A stretch of 64,000 nucleotides of DNA from Laccaria trichodermophora (taxonomy: Eukaryota > Basidiomycota > Agaricomycetes > Agaricales > Hydnangiaceae), in assembly GCA_018417955.1 (NCBI GenBank), contig JACTVC010000004.1, positions 372,001 to 436,000 on the forward strand. The letters run 5' to 3'. Positions 34,222 to 44,368 of the stretch are shown one piece after another. Numbering within the stretch: position 1 is the stretch's first letter; each line of letters starts with the position of its first letter. The translations under genes and the position numbers were made by a program. The notes under the pieces are model-generated. The model was given only the letters and a program-made list of their open reading frames with translations. It made no database searches and had not been told where the DNA came from.

Positions 34222-35264
34222 TAAGTCTACTAGTACACTTTGTAGTCCATAACTGACTTTTGTAGTCTACCTGCAATCTTTTGTAATATGTCAGTGTCAA
34301 TTTACCTGTTAGGGTATGCACCTTCCATTTTTGGTCATTTTTCCCATGATACAAGAATTGTAGCCCTTTCTCTTAGCTTTCTAAATGTGTTGAAATCATT
34401 TTGTTTGGTGTTGTTCTCATGGAGAAAAATGCAAAAAGGTTGAAAAAAGCTGGTGATGAGGAAAAGACTTTATGTTATATCTCCACAATGGGAGCACTTT
34501 AGAACATAATTCCAACAGATTCAGGAAGCTACAGTGCAGGGCTACAATTTTCGCTTTTTGACCATTTTTGGAAATAGGTCATGTGACCACCCTCCTGATG
34601 ACCAAAAATCACAATGATATAGCCGAAGCAGCTAATGAAATTTCCAAAGATATTGTTCAAGTAGCTAATGAAAATCGCAATGATATTGCCAAGGTGGCAA
34701 ATGAAATTTCCAAAGAAATTGCCCAAGTAGCCAATGAAAATTGCAATAATATTGCCCAACTAGGCTAATGAAAATCATAATGATATTGCCCAGGTGCCTA
34801 ATGAAAATTTCAATGATATTGCCCAAGTAGCTAATGAAAATCACAATGATATTGCCCAGGTGCCTAATGAGATTCCCAATGATATTGCCCAAGAGGCTAA
34901 TGAAAATCACAATGATATTGCCCAGGTGCCTAATGAAATTCCCAATGATATTGCCCAAGTGGCTAATGAAATTTCCAAATAGCTAATGAAAATCACAATG
35001 ATATCAGTCAAGTAGTTAATGAAATTTCCAATGATATTGCCCAAATGGCTAATGAAAATCGCAATGATATTGCCCAGGTACATAATGAGATGGAGGTCTA
35101 AGGCCTTGCCTACAATTAATGAAAAAAAGCGCAGGCTTTATGATAATGAAAAGACATGGCAACTGGAATGATTCCCTATCATAAAGACTGTGGACTTATA
35201 CACAATGACCTCTAGGCAGTTACCTTATTTATATGATAAAAGTGGTAGCCAGTAGTGCACAGGG

Positions 35265-37200
35265 TTCAGTGTCGACAACAGCGTTGTTCCCATCTTGGTT
35301 GTCCATGAACCTAAAGTTCACGATCAGACTCGCACCACCCTGGATGAATTGCTAACGAGACCTCACCTGATGTTGTCTGCCATTGGGGTAGACTTTTCAG
35401 GTTCAGAATCACTTGGTAGAATTTTTGTTTCTGCCTTGGATTTGTTTCTGCAACCAAACATTACTTCGTTGATTTCCCTTGAGAGGCAAACACATACTTT
35501 TTGGCCCGACTGGGCCTGGAAGCTGCCAGAGTAGGAGCGTCGTCAACGGTGGTGTTGACTACAGCCTCTGACTTTTCGGGTTCTGACTGACTCTGTAGAT
35601 TCTTCTCTACAGGCTTGGCTTTATTTCTGCAATAAAACATTAGTTCGTTGTTTTCCCTTAAGCGGCAAACCTACTTTTTGGCCTGACCACGTTGAGCAGC
35701 AACCGGTGTAGGAGCCTCGTCAACGGTGGTGTTGCCTACAGCAGCAGTGACCTTCCTGACTCGGGTACAAGGGCCTGTGGCCTGAGTGGGCGCGGTCTTC
35801 CCAACGATGTCGCCGCCAGTCTCAGCATCTGTCACACTGAAATACGTTGAGGTGGAAGTTATCGCTACCAAGGGTAAGACCATACCTATCATCGTGTGTA
35901 CTTTGTGCCGCCTTCGCCGCTCCCTTCTGCAAAAATATTTTAACGATGTGGCAAACGGTGGCAGAGGAGTCTCTAACTGTGACATACCTTGGATATTCAT
36001 TCGCATGGCCACTTCATATCTTCAGAGAAGCACACGGTACTTTACATTTACACCTATTCTTGAAACCTTATTCTTTTAGTTCCTTAGTCATTAGTTCTCA
36101 CACTGTACATAGTTGACACGTCACATCAAGGAATACATCATCTCTTCTTCACCATATCTACCTTTCCGCCAGGATACGAGATACTGTACTACCAGTCCTC
36201 TTAAACTTGCGTAAGGTGATTAGTGTCATACAGAGTACACGGTTTCCTCGAAAAGGTTGACTTGACGAGGACAACAGGTATCGAATCCACGGTTGACGTC
36301 GACTTCGATACGTGTTCTTGACCATTACTCCCTGACGAAGTCCGACTCCTAAGCGGGTCTTCACACCTCAGCTCGTTAGACTTTTGGGTGTCACGACGTA
36401 AGACACAGTTGAACCCTCACACTAACCTTGGGGGAAGCATTGCCTCTACCCACCACAAGGGGTGGAACGACAACAGGCTTATGAGAGTGAAGTTGACGAG
36501 GTTCTGACATTATAGTTGTTAGTTTTGGTATTGGCTTTTTTGTTTGAAATTCGAGGGCTTTTTTGTGAATGGGAAAGGTCAGAGAGGCGTCCACTGGGTT
36601 CCTAATATATATTCTTCTTTTTACTTACATCAGGACAAAACCAAGCTAACCCAAAGGGATTTGTTGTTGCATGTTATGTGTGTAATGTTGCACTACAGTT
36701 GGAATTCATTGTAATGACGAGGCACAAGTCCCTAATCTTGGGGTCAGCTCATAGCAATAATCAGGTGGATTGGACATAGACAATAGCTTACACGACGGAT
36801 CTGTATAACTGACCAGCCATAATGAAGAACTTAGCTGGTGCCTTAAATTAGGCATTGACATTCAAATTCTGAAATAGATATATCCGCGATGAGCACATCT
36901 ATGTAGGTCGTCGAGGCCAACTTACCCTGCCAAAAGAGAGAGGGACGGAGGTGCCTAAACAAGGCCAAGGAACAACATTGCTGCATAGCGTCCGGGCTAT
37001 TGTTGGGTTGAATTAGACAGCCAGCCACGAGTGGGTGCAGGGTTGACAATAGCATTGCCGGGCGAGCTTCTGTAGCACTAGGTAAAGTCGGCAGGTTTCA
37101 TACTTGTTGTGATCAAGAAGGTGGATCGGAGTGTGCGCAAGCGATAGAGGTCCCATGATAACCAGCTCGAACGGCGGGCAGCACTAGTCTGAAAGATATA
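35265..37200 (-). pseudogene. Gene W, upstream part (multi-exon, unknown function)
   Basis: Minus-strand segments with coding character: WRQFSRYIFQTSAARRSSWL (about 37200-37080), LIQPNNSPDAMQQCCSLALF (about 37020-36950, ending at a GTAAGT donor), KTAPTQATGPCTRVRKVTAA (about 35800-35740), and a region ending FRFMDNQDGNNAVVDT next to FB2. Two similar segments (35461-35570 and 35640-35750) look like a duplicated exon-intron unit. From 36100 to 36820 I find nothing recognisable. The exon structure is tentative. Confidence 0.4.
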
Positions 37201-37270
37201 GCGCGAGAACTGCCTCCAATCTGTGTGAAAACAATTAGCATTGACTTCAAGCTGGCCCTTTGAGAAAATA

Positions 37271-37355
37271 GCAGCGACAACAAGTCAAACCGCCAGAATG
37301 AGAGGCCAACAAGGAGTCAAAGCCTTGGCCACGAGGACGACAAAGAGTCAAATCC
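37271..37355 (-). other. Stem-loop triplet 4
   Basis: Minus-strand loops TTGACTTGTTGTC, TTGACTCCTTGTT and TTGACTCTTTGTC (13 nt each) at 37276-37288, 37308-37320 and 37339-37351, closed by unrelated stems of 4-6 pairs, including G-U pairs. It lies inside a predicted intron downstream of a GTGAGTAC donor. A possible fourth, weaker copy lies near 37371-37388. Confidence 0.7.
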
Positions 37356-37682
37356 ATGTGCACCAGAAGGGGACAAAGCAAGTCAATCAAAGTACTCACA
37401 TTTCAAGAAAGTGAAACCATCCGCCCAGAAGAAAGGATGCAGTGAAGAAAGGACCTTGAAGGAAACAAGAGAAACATCGGACAAACAGGGAACAAGGGAA
37501 GGGGGATGCGTTGGAGAAAGAAGGCAGGAGAGTGGCTTTCAACGGTGATCAATCACGATTGAAAGAGGCAGCGATGTAAGGAGCGTGAATGGCAGGCAAG
37601 AATTGGCCTGACAAGTTAGAATAAACACCGATCTAATTGAAAACAATGAGCATCATCTTCAGTCCGGCGCTTTGAGAGAAAA

Positions 37683-37770
37683 GCAGTGACAAAGAGTCAA
37701 ACCGCCAGAGTGAAAGGCTGACAATGAGTCAAGGCCTTTGCAACAAGGACGACAATGAGTCAAATCCTTG
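37683..37770 (-). other. Stem-loop triplet 5
   Basis: Minus-strand loops TTGACTCTTTGTC (37688-37700), TTGACTCATTGTC (37720-37732) and TTGACTCATTGTC (37751-37763), with stems of 5, 6 and 7 pairs (for example CAAGGAT with GTCCTTG). Paralogous to triplet 4 within the duplicated unit. Confidence 0.75.
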
Positions 37771-38076
37771 TGCGCTGGAAGGGAGACAAAGTGAGCGAAT
37801 GGGAGTACTCACATTTCAAGAAAAAACCATCCACCCAGAAGAAAGGACGCAGTGAATAAAGGACCTTGAAGGATACAAGAGAAGCATCAGACAAACAGGG
37901 AACAAGGGAAGCGGGATGCATCGGAGAAAGAGGGTGGGAGAGTGGCTGTCAACGGTGATCAAAAGTTTGGAGATCAAGATCAGAGTTTGATAAGATAATA
38001 CTGTACATGTAAGAAACCTTACCTGTGCTCTTTCAGGTTGCTCTCGTCGTCCACTGCCTTGCAGACGAACTATATG

Positions 38077-38239
38077 GTGAGTAATGCCCAATACATCTCT
38101 GTGGCCATGAAGGGCCAGGATTGGACTCTTTGTCGTCCTGTGTAGGCAGACCTTGACAGACCTTGACTCCTTGTCCGTCCGAGTTCGATCGAGTTGGACT
38201 CTTTGTCGCTCGCATCGTTGGTTAGCTTATTCACATAGG
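38077..38239 (+). other. Intron-like segment with stem-loop triplet 1
   Basis: A GTGAGT donor at 38077 and a TTCACATAG acceptor near 38239 bound three motif copies. 38116-38140: stem CAGGAT/GTCCTG, loop TGGACTCTTTGTC. About 38158-38180: weak stem. 38190-38212: stem CGAGT/GCTCG, loop TGGACTCTTTGTC. Confidence 0.7.
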
Positions 38240-38530
38240 GTACTGGCACTGACATGTTAATTTTGGTAGGGTGGTCCGCTCCTTGCACCAAGGTTACATC
38301 CCGCGAACCAAGGCTCTGGCTCATGTTGGCCTCGGATTTGATGACGTAATCGCCTCTCTTGAACCTCGCTAGGTCGCTTCAATTCCTGTAGTCTGATGGG
38401 TGACCTTTGGATGATGGTGGACTTCGCGATAGGTGAGTTTTTAAAAACGGTATAGTTCCCTGGCTAACTATCTGCGTACTAGGCTTCCTGAAATTGCTAT
38501 TTAGTTGATGGTGCTGCCATTTCCCCTCCA

Positions 38531-39109
38531 TTGCTCGCTCACCCCTTGAGCACTGGTGAGCTGTCCTCCAATGGCATGGCCTCTGGCAGACATAGCCGTG
38601 GGAGCGGATCGCACTCACCACCACCCACCATTCCCTATCCCGCGCCCGTTCCCAGGTCACATCGCTTCAACCCGATCATCACACCCATGTCTCGGGCCAG
38701 TGTTAGGGCACACAGACAGAGATCAAGCAGGACAAATGACAACAGTGATGAAGAGGACAACGACTTCCAGCCAGCCAACCTCTCAGCTGGGGGTGCCAAT
38801 TCGTAGGTTTAATTTTGACTAATTCTTACCCATTATCTTCTTAGGCGCCACGAGACCATAGACACCAAAGGAAGTGCGGAGAGGGATTATCTTGTAGGGA
38901 AAAATGGATTGTGTGGGTTAACACCTATGCGGCGTCCTGAAGAGCGTCGTGAAGAGCTGGTGGCTCATATCAGGTGCTGTTGCTCAAATATGTTGGCTTC
39001 TTCACAGCTAACATCCCTGCCTCTGCCTTCTACTCAGAAACTCGCGGCAGATAGTGAAAAACGACTCCAATTCAAAATAGTAGCAATGAGGGCTCGAACA
39101 TCGGAGTGA
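38531..39109 (+). CDS. Possible exons of unknown function upstream of gene Y
   Basis: An open frame (38531-38806) gives SHSPPPTIPYPAPVPRSHRF and NDNSDEEDNDFQPANLSAGG. A short GT..AG interval (TAGGTTTAATTTT...TTCTTAG, about 38806-38843) leads to GSAERDYLVGKNGLCGLTPM and ERREELVAHIR. Serine-, proline- and acid-rich, no recognised domain. It may be part of gene Y's transcript or a separate small gene. Confidence 0.35.
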
Positions 39110-39474
39110 ACATCGGAGGACAGTTATTTAGAGGGTAGCACGCGAAGTTAAATGGAGGACACTGGCAAATTTGGGGGTGACCTTGTTTCAGAGACAACAG
39201 GATCACTCAGGTGGTAGGTAAACATAACAATGCACACTTTCCTACATCACAATGAAGCACAAGAATGCGTTGTGGTCAGTTCGTCCTCATGGTGTGTATT
39301 ACTATCAAGTCCAAATATTGACATGTCTGATGTTCACATGATACTGCTGATCCATGTGATTGGAGTTTTGGGTGTTGATCAATGATCAACGGCGGTCCTA
39401 CTTACCCATTCCTTCTCAAGTCTCCTCATTGTTCCTTGAACTCCACAATAACTGGCGCCCAGCGGGACTCAAAC

Positions 39475-39662
39475 AGTGAGTATTGTGTTTCACCCCATTA
39501 TCTTTCCCTCTCTTTCTGGAACTCGACTCCTTGTCGTTCCTTGGGATTGTGTGGATCTTGACTCCTTGTCGATCCACCTTCCCTCCTTCCTGGGTTAGAC
39601 TCCTTGTCGCTCAGTTTTGTTTCGCTTGGCCCCAGACCTACATACTGATCCAACATTCGTAG
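39475..39662 (+). other. Intron-like segment with stem-loop triplet 2
   Basis: GTGAGTATTG donor and ATTCGTAG acceptor. 39518-39540: stem GGAAC/GTTCC. 39551-39577: stem GTGGATC/GATCCAC. 39590-39614: stem CTGGGT/GCTCAG. Loops TCGACTCCTTGTC, TTGACTCCTTGTC and TAGACTCCTTGTC, each 13 nt. Confidence 0.8.
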
Positions 39663-39888
39663 GTGTTCGTGAGCATCCTTCATTGTTTGCCCTTTGCCGA
39701 ACAATACTTCATTGATTGGTGAGTATTTCATGTTGGCATGTATTCTCTTACTGATCAGCTGTTCCCTCAAACTGCAGCCTCATTTCTCATTGCTTGAATC
39801 TTCTGAGCCGCACGTCTCTGGGGCTTCTACCGCCTCTCTCTCACTTCCGGCTACCTACTCTAGTGCTCTATCGACTGGTTTCTGATTG

Positions 39889-40070
39889 GTGAGTGGTCGT
39901 CCACTGGATTCGGCCCTGTTCGATCGCGGAATTGGACTCCTTGTTGTTCTGTTGGAGGATGTATATCTTGACTCCTTGTCGATATATGTCCTCTCCTTGT
40001 GTTTGACTCTTTGTCGCACGAGGTTCTTTCAACAATTCTGACTATGATTCAATTCTGACTGTATTACTAG
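39889..40070 (+). other. 5'-UTR intron of gene Y with stem-loop triplet 3
   Basis: GTGAGTGG donor, CTGAC branch-like words and a TATTACTAG acceptor just before the gene Y start codon. 39927-39951: stem CGGAAT/GTTCTG. 39961-39987: stem TATATC/GATATA extended by a G-U pair. 39995-40023: stem CCTTGTGT/GCACGAGG. Loops TGGACTCCTTGTT, TTGACTCCTTGTC and TTGACTCTTTGTC. Confidence 0.8.
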
Positions 40071-40072
40071 CC

Positions 40073-40827
40073 ATGGCCAATACTACAATTCAAGATTCAA
40101 AACCTTATTACAAGGAATACACGCGTGATTCGGACAGGGATTTCCTCGCGATGGATGCCTACTGTTGGGATGTTATTGATCGCAAGGTTCAGACGAGGGA
40201 GGTTGGGAGTGAGGCAGGGATCAACACTTTTATCGAACATCTGGACAAGCTCGACCCTGCCTCCTGGTGGGTTATCACTACTCTGAACGCGGGTTACATC
40301 CCGACAGCTCCAATTGGCATTCAACGTATCCAAGCAAAGGCAGATGGCCACTTTGGATTAGACGATCGCACCCTCCACCCCCAGATGTACGTCCAAGGTT
40401 TTGAGTACATCTGCTGCATCCCCCAATGCAATCAGTCTCGCCACATGTTGTGGTGGACACCCACCCTCGCTGATTGCCCCATGATTCCAAATTCACCATT
40501 CTCCATCACCATTCGTGTACTCAAGCCAGAACTCCTGAAGGGGTACAAGGATCTTCGTGACAAGTATGTTGGTTTAATTGCAAAACGAGAGGGATGCAAC
40601 CGCTCCCCTCTTGCAGGTCTTTTGGTTACCACAATGTGTCAAGCCCTTGATAGGCTTCAATCGTTTGGGATGACTTACAAAGAAATCCTACTCGGTGTAG
40701 CAGAATTCCAGAGGGCTGTCCTTGACATCCATGTGTGGATCGATTTCGTAGACGTCTATCAACCTCGTCTGTTTCCTGGACCCAATGGCATGGTGAAGTA
40801 TGATGCCAATCAGGATCTGATGGAGGT
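40073..40827 (+). pseudogene. Gene Y, 5' half (mushroom multigene family, unknown function)
   Basis: ATG 40073 sits in a good context (GCCATGGCC) directly after the acceptor of the triplet-3 intron. The frame is open for about 251 codons. It begins MANTTIQDSKPYYKEYTRDS and contains QGFEYICCIPQCNQSRHMLW, GLLVTTMCQALDRLQSFGMT and ILLGVAEFQRAVLDIHVWID. It ends in NQDLM, where element G begins (40828). The missing continuation (GAFTEKVQ...) is found on the minus strand at 20304. I recognise the family as one expanded in Agaricomycetes but no function is known to me. Broken by rearrangement. Confidence 0.65.
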
Positions 40828-41093
40828 CTTTACCTTCCCCGGTATAATCCATATGGAATCCATGTGGAATCCATGGAATCCATGAAGAATTCCATATGGA
40901 ATCCATGGAATCAATGTTGGCTGAGGACACAGCCAGTTTCTGATTCCATGGACATCATGGATTCCATATGGAATGATGCTGGAATGGTCATGGAATGATT
41001 AATTCTATATGGACTCCAACACCATTCCATATGGATTCCATCAGATTCCATATGGAATGCAGGCATATCCACATGGATTCCATGGAGCAGTCC
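40828..41093 (+). mobile_element. Element G, A-end fragment
   Basis: Starts AGGTCTTTACCTTCCCCGG and matches 22180-21915 on the other strand through the CCATATGG array. The match breaks at 41093 after CATGGAGCAGTCC. No B end is present, so this is a truncated or recombinant copy. Confidence 0.8.
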
Positions 41094-41563
41094 CAGCCTC
41101 CTACCCATTCGTTGCGCCGTGGTTGAGTCATCTGAGGGGTGGATGCAATGTTTTATCTAAGGTGATTTAGGTGGATTAGTAATACTGATAAGAATGATCC
41201 GAGATAACACCGACAACTTTAATCTGCTCAACCACTGTGCAACGCCTGGCACAAAACATTTGTAAACAAATGGTGCCACAGCGCGGAGTCTCAAAGCACG
41301 TCGCATTGAAGTTATGTCAGCACGCTTGGGCAATGCACTATCCAAGCACTGTTACTCACCACCACCACAAAACTCCCTCGTGAATACTCCAAACATACCT
41401 AATAAATTATATGGTGAATAAGGAGTTTTAGTTTAAATCCTAATGGATGTCCATATGATTGTAGTACATCTAGAACTGAATTGATGACCAAAGACAGTGT
41501 GGCAGGAGGGGCAATAAACCATGAATAAGCTGATTTGTACAGTAGTTTTACTTTTTTCTTCAG
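41094..41563. other. Non-coding spacer before the KDZ gene
   Basis: AT-rich and without recognised motifs. TTTTTTCTTCAG at 41553-41563 looks like a 3' splice site, so untranslated or short coding exons of the KDZ gene may lie upstream. Confidence 0.4.
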
Positions 41564-41573
41564 ATCAACTTTG

Positions 41574-43926
41574 ATGTTTGTTACAATGGCGATATCTCTT
41601 GTGTGCCAGCACTGGATTCTTGCCTGGTTCTTTACCTGGTCTTGTCTTGTTTCACCTACATATGCTACCCCTCTAGTGCAGCGTCCCTTCCCAAATATCC
41701 CATTCAGCACTTTTAGTGATGCCATACAATCAATATTTGGGTCCAATGTTTCTTTGGCTACTGTTCTTGCAGTTTCATACACCTTATTTGAAAATCCAGA
41801 TCTGTTGAATCTTCATTTTCGTCAACAACAGTGGATATATGGTGATGAATACAAAGTCCAAGTTACAGGATGGATAACTGCACTAAGCACTGCACTAATG
41901 GACAAACTTGGAAATAAGAGAACTGAAACTTTATTCTCTGAGAATGAACTTGCACGAGAGCCAGATCAAAAGACAAAGGTTTCCCTTCTTGCTGGAAAGC
42001 TTGACAAGCTAGCTGGGTGTTTGAAACTGTCAACATTTGATGAGGAGGGAAATTATAAAGGAAAATTACTCCCTCTGTCACATAGCAAGATTGAACCAGC
42101 TTATGTCATTTGTCCAGCTTCATTTGCATGTCAAACCCTAGACTGTAGTCCAAGATCATTGCGTCAATCCACCAAGGCTTCTGACATACCATTGGTAACT
42201 TTGATCAAAGGGCAGACAGTATATCAACATGTACCTGTGCTCACTGGAAAGTGTCAAAGCTGTAAAACATTGTATACAGCTGATCATGAAAGATTTGAAG
42301 ATACATCAACTGTTCAAAATACTTTAAAACGAGTCTATATCAACTCAGCCAAATATTTGAAAATTGGTCAATTAATCTGGGCAGATCGTCTATTTGCAAC
42401 AGCAGTCATAAATGCTATGTATAACTTTCATGGTTCAGCATCTGCATTTGCAGAGTACTGGAATAATACACATGGAACCAAAGAACTTTCAATTACTCGT
42501 GCTCATGTCTGGCAAGCATTTGTTCAACAATCTGTTTGTACAATTGCTGAGGAATTTGGAATTGATGCTGAATTTGATGATGGTTTGAACATCAAAGAAG
42601 TTACTACTCAGGCATTTTCACTTTTGGGAGAAGATGGAATTATTAGAGCTTCTGAGAAACATGCATGTGATGAATGCACTCAAAAACGCAGAGAGACTAG
42701 TGATGCAGTTTTCAATAATCCAGCAGCTGTTGTTGGTGTTGATGCCACAGATGATGATATTCCTGCCTTGGAAGGAGCACCTGAAGGAATGGACATTGAT
42801 GCACCTCAGGTCCCCTCAGATGATGAGATGGATACTGATGATATCCCAAATATAAGAATGGTTGTTCTTGATGGTATAGTTATGGGTCCTCAGGTAAATA
42901 ATTTTAGATTCTTTCTGCTGAGTTCATTTTTTTACAACTTTTTTTTAGCACTGTGCATATGACAATTGCACTAATGATCTCTCCAATGCACGTGGTGGAT
43001 CACTGTGTGATATACACCACTTAGCTCTTGGTTCTCAATGCTTGGTTCGTGGTTGTAATAACAGAAGAGTAGAAAGGACACTTGCATGTCAACAGCACCA
43101 ACCAGAGTGGCATAAACATGCAAAGCACAGCAAACGTCACAATCAAGCTGGGGTCCGCCGGATGTTACAACGCCCTGGTGAGAGTAATCCTTGGGAACCA
43201 AATCGCAGAGGACCAAATCCCCAACAACATGATGCTCCAAATGCAGAACCACGAGAAGCCCCCAATTACTTCCATGCAGGTAGATTCTATTGTGTTGAAA
43301 CTATCTGTGCACCTTGTGGTGTTGTTATTGCTTGGACAAAGTTTGATAAATCAGAATCACCAACGAATATTTTAAACTTCCTAGGAAAAGTTTATCCAAC
43401 AGAAGAATCAAGACCTGATTATATTTGTATTGATAAAGGTTGTCAAGTGTTTGCAACTGCAGTAGCAAATGGAAGTTGGGATATTTGGAAAAAAACTACT
43501 CAATTTATTGTGGATGCCTACCACTATATCAATCATCAGGTGTTAGATTTTCTATGCCGAAAATATTGTAATCCCTCACCTGGAGATGGATCTGCTCCAA
43601 ACCTTGTAGTCATGGCATATGATAAGAATGGTAAAGCATATTTGAAGCGAGCATTCAATACACAGGTATTTATTACTTTATTTTGATTCAATCTCACCTC
43701 AACACTATATTTCATTTAGGTTTGCAAACAACTTAATGCATGGCTTGGTGGATATCAATCAATTCTCAAACGTATGACACCTGGAAATTTTAACTGGTTT
43801 TTACACACCATGCTGTTCTACCACACAAAGTATGTCCTCCACAAACAAGAGATGAAGAAATCAGATGAAGATGAGGAGGAAAACTTAGGTTTAGATGAAG
43901 AAGCTCAAGATGATGAGGATAACTAA
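41574..43926 (+). CDS. KDZ-type transposase with CxC5 and CxC6 cysteine clusters
   Basis: Three exons: to 42893, 42949-43665 and 43720-43926; introns are GT-AG and 54-55 bp. The N-terminal half has a cysteine cluster (CPASFACQTLDC, then LTGKCQSCKTLY) typical of the CxC5 domain. Next is YLKIGQLIWADRLFATAVIN, a helical part and an acidic linker. Exon 2 starts a second cluster (HCAYDNCTNDLSNARGGSLC, GSQCLVRGCNNRR, LACQQH) typical of CxC6. The catalytic-like core follows (YFHAGRFYCVETICAPCGVV, YICIDKGCQVF, FIVDAYHYINH) with an acidic tail. The KDZ family (Kyakuja-Dileera-Zisupton) comprises DNA transposons widespread in basidiomycetes. I see no stop or frameshift, so it may be intact; the start (ATG 41574 or 41586) is uncertain. 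It could supply transposase to non-autonomous elements in trans. Confidence 0.75.
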
Positions 43927-44079
43927 ATAGTAGTGAAGAGAAAGAAGTGTGCAGAAGTGTATATTAGTGTAAATGTACAGCTAACTAAATAGTAGTAAAA
44001 AGAAGTAGGCAGAAGTGTATATTACTGTAAATTAACATATACTTGCATTTAAATAGAGGTTTTATACCTTATTCTTCTC
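43927..44079. other. 3' flank of the KDZ gene
   Basis: A short AT-rich stretch with two loose copies of a GTAGTGAAGAGAAAGAAG / GCAGAAGTGTATATTA unit. No gene. Confidence 0.4.
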
Positions 44080-44362
44080 ATATCCTGTCCCATTCCAGTG
44101 GAATTCCCCTGGAATACACAGGAATTCCACAGGAATACACAGGAATACACAGGAATTCCACAGGAATACACAGGAATTCCACTGGAATGACTAGATTCCT
44201 GCAGGAATAGGTGGGGCACTGTAAAGTACTGTAAATTCACCAGATTCCAGTTCCATTCCTGAGGATTCCTGTGGATTCCTGTCCCATTCCTGTGGATTCC
44301 TGTCCCATTCCTGAGGATTCCTGAGGATTCCTGCAGGAATGGGTGGGGCACTATAAAGTACT
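44080..44362. repeat. GGAATTCC / AGGAATCC array with duplicated element ends
   Basis: Repeats such as ACAGGAATACACAGGAATTC and TTCCTGTGGATTCCTGTCCC occur with two copies of CTGCAGGAATRGGTGGGGCA followed by CTRTAAAGTACTG (44193-44235 and 44331-44362). It lies just 3' of the KDZ gene and could be that element's subterminal array. A related end in opposite orientation is at 15449. Confidence 0.7.
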
Positions 44363-44368
44363 GGATTA

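Larger units (their letters stand above)
29261..35257. mobile_element. Foldback element FB2, 5997 bp, TSD CACAGGG
   Basis: The largest foldback element. Ends: left GACTGGTGGCTACCACTTTT, right AAAAGTGGTAGCCAGTAGTG. The 7-bp duplication CACAGGG is perfect (29254-29260 and 35258-35264). The inner arms are exact mirrors about position 32790; for example an identical 66-codon frame occurs at 31690-31890 and inverted at 33690-33890. The left arm is about 1.06 kb longer because of extra array units. Both arms carry a nested MITE, and another MITE occupies the apex. It interrupts gene W. No transposase. Confidence 0.92.
37217..37975 (-). repeat. Direct duplication of an exon-intron unit (about 420-bp period)
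   Basis: 37217-37560 and 37640-37975 align along their length (GAAAACAAT, CCAGAAGAAAGGA, GACAAACAGGGAACAAGGGA, CAACGGTGATCAA). On the minus strand each has a GTGAGTAC donor after an exon (complement of GTACTCACATTTCAAG). Each intron then carries a hairpin triplet. Confidence 0.75.
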
